This document shows positions 63,006 to 64,000 of a DNA stretch of 64,000 bases, in pieces. The DNA comes from Limnomonas spitsbergensis (taxonomy: Eukaryota; Chlorophyta; Chlorophyceae; Chlamydomonadales): the NCBI GenBank assembly GCA_037349105.1, contig JAYJMM010000097.1, forward strand, positions 744,001-808,000, read 5' to 3'. Positions within the stretch are counted from its first letter, which is position 1; each line of letters opens with the position of its first letter. Both the position numbers and the translations under genes were made by a program. Under the pieces are notes generated by a model. It ran no database searches, was not told the DNA's origin, and saw nothing but the letters and a program-made list of their open reading frames with translations.

Positions 63006-64000
63006 GGCCTCAAACAATGCCGGCGTACAACACTGCTAGCTCACAGCACACGAGCACGCTCGGATTGTAAACCAATTGCCAGACCTGAGGGAATACCGAA
63101 ATCAGGGTGGAGGAAAATTAAGAGTTCAGGAGTTTAGTTCAGGGTTCAGGAGATTGTTCAGGGCGAAGGATCTCTTGTTTTTAGGGTCATAGTAGTATTC
63201 CAGGGGGCAAGGTGAGCTGGTCTGGGGTCTGGGTGAGAGCATGGGGGATAATGAGCTCCTTGTTCCTTTTCGACGTCATACCCACCTAGCTGGACAGATC
63301 TGCTGGGCAGGGTCACAAGAGCCCCTCATCAGGGGCAGGCAGGGGTGAGGCAAAGTTCATAGGGTCTGGAGCAAAACATATTTTCTCCATGCAATGCAGA
63401 TAATCCAGTTTTGGTATAAACAGAATCTGGAATAACGATTTTGGTAGCCCATATTCATGTTTATCACTTCCAAACGTTGTGGGAGAACTAGCAGAAACCA
63501 CGGCCTTCGATTGAGCTGCGGCTATCCCACAGTCCTTTATGCGCAGGAAACGTGTTGTTTCCTTACCTGTCAATTACAAAGATAACAAGCTTCACCTAGC
63601 ACTTATAATTGTGAATTTGTTTTGCTTTCAGTGCTCTGTCGCATCTGTAGAGTACCGTCCAACACTCCAACCCACCCTCTTTGGATATCTTCGTTGTGCT
63701 TCTCTTGCCAGCACTTTCGCATGATAGACTTGAAACCCCGAGTTTCACACCTGTAACGACGAGGACAATTTCCATGTTTTTTCATGATGGCAGCTTCCTC
63801 TTTCAGCATTCACGATGTGTTGTTCTGCAGGCAGCCGGTCGTCCATCGGTGTCATTGTAGGGGGTGGTCCGACAGGCTGTGGTCCAGCTGCACAGGGGGG
63901 AGGGGGAGAGGTCAAATGTAACGAGGGAAAAACATGACGGGGAGGGCTACAAATAAAGGAGAGGGGCAGGGACAAGACTAGAGCGCAAGAAAGCTAGGTG
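63006..64000. other. Right end of window; weak coding hints only
   Basis: Minus-strand frames at 63313-63573 (87 codons including the stop) and near 63770-63890 have plausible splice signals (for example CCTGTGCAG before about 63889). They carry no recognisable domain and cannot be joined. A GTTCAGG/AGTTCAGG simple repeat lies at about 63120-63160. Confidence 0.3.

Overview
The window looks like nuclear DNA of a volvocine/chlamydomonadalean green alga. It carries a GC-rich, intron-rich gene for a secreted hydroxyproline-rich (SPPPP) wall or extracellular-matrix protein. A host gene ends with the TGTAA polyadenylation signal typical of this group, and the spacing contains many simple repeats. 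About 38 kb of the 64 kb is one family of large LTR-type retroelements. No tRNA, rRNA, CRISPR array or bacterial-type gene was recognised.

Layout. 1-4.4 kb: no convincing gene; several copies of a short dispersed repeat and a small coding-like fragment. 4399-13659: element E1, a non-autonomous retroelement with one huge gag-like ORF on the minus strand, flanked by a 4-bp target duplication (TTAC). 15161-22426: a 13-exon minus-strand gene for a multi-module cupredoxin-like protein with a very long proline-rich insert inside one module. 22.4-28.4 kb: gene-poor, with an isolated ARM-repeat exon resembling ULK4/RUNKEL kinases, a zinc-finger-like ORF, and an inverted decayed copy of that ORF. 28499-30985: the four 3' exons of a GPN1-type GTPase gene (minus). 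31899-60335: a pile-up of three further members of the retroelement family (E2, E4, E3). 60.3-64 kb: candidate 3' exons of one or two unidentified minus-strand genes.

The most unusual object is E3 (45149 to about 60335, coding strand minus). Its Ty3/Gypsy-type polyprotein contains, in order, an aspartic-protease-like region, zinc knuckles, a second zinc-binding cluster, reverse transcriptase, RNase H, a complete-looking C5-cytosine DNA methyltransferase, a DDE integrase and a PHD finger. Dinoflagellate and charophyte retrotransposons with captured methyltransferases have been reported; I do not know of one in a chlorophyte alga. The family's terminal repeats are also abnormal. They are split direct repeats (A-B, GC, A-internal-B on the plus strand), the layout known from tyrosine-recombinase DIRS/PAT/Ngaro elements. 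Yet these elements encode a DDE integrase, and E1 has a target-site duplication.

How the parts fit together (inference): E3 is the autonomous-type member and E1, E2 and E4 are derivatives lacking the enzymes that share its ends. E2 and E4 lie head to head as an inverted, rearranged pair. E3 inserted into the ORF of E4 and has lost its far end. The cluster begins where the 5' exons of GPN1 would be expected, so that gene is either interrupted by about 28 kb of insertions or truncated.
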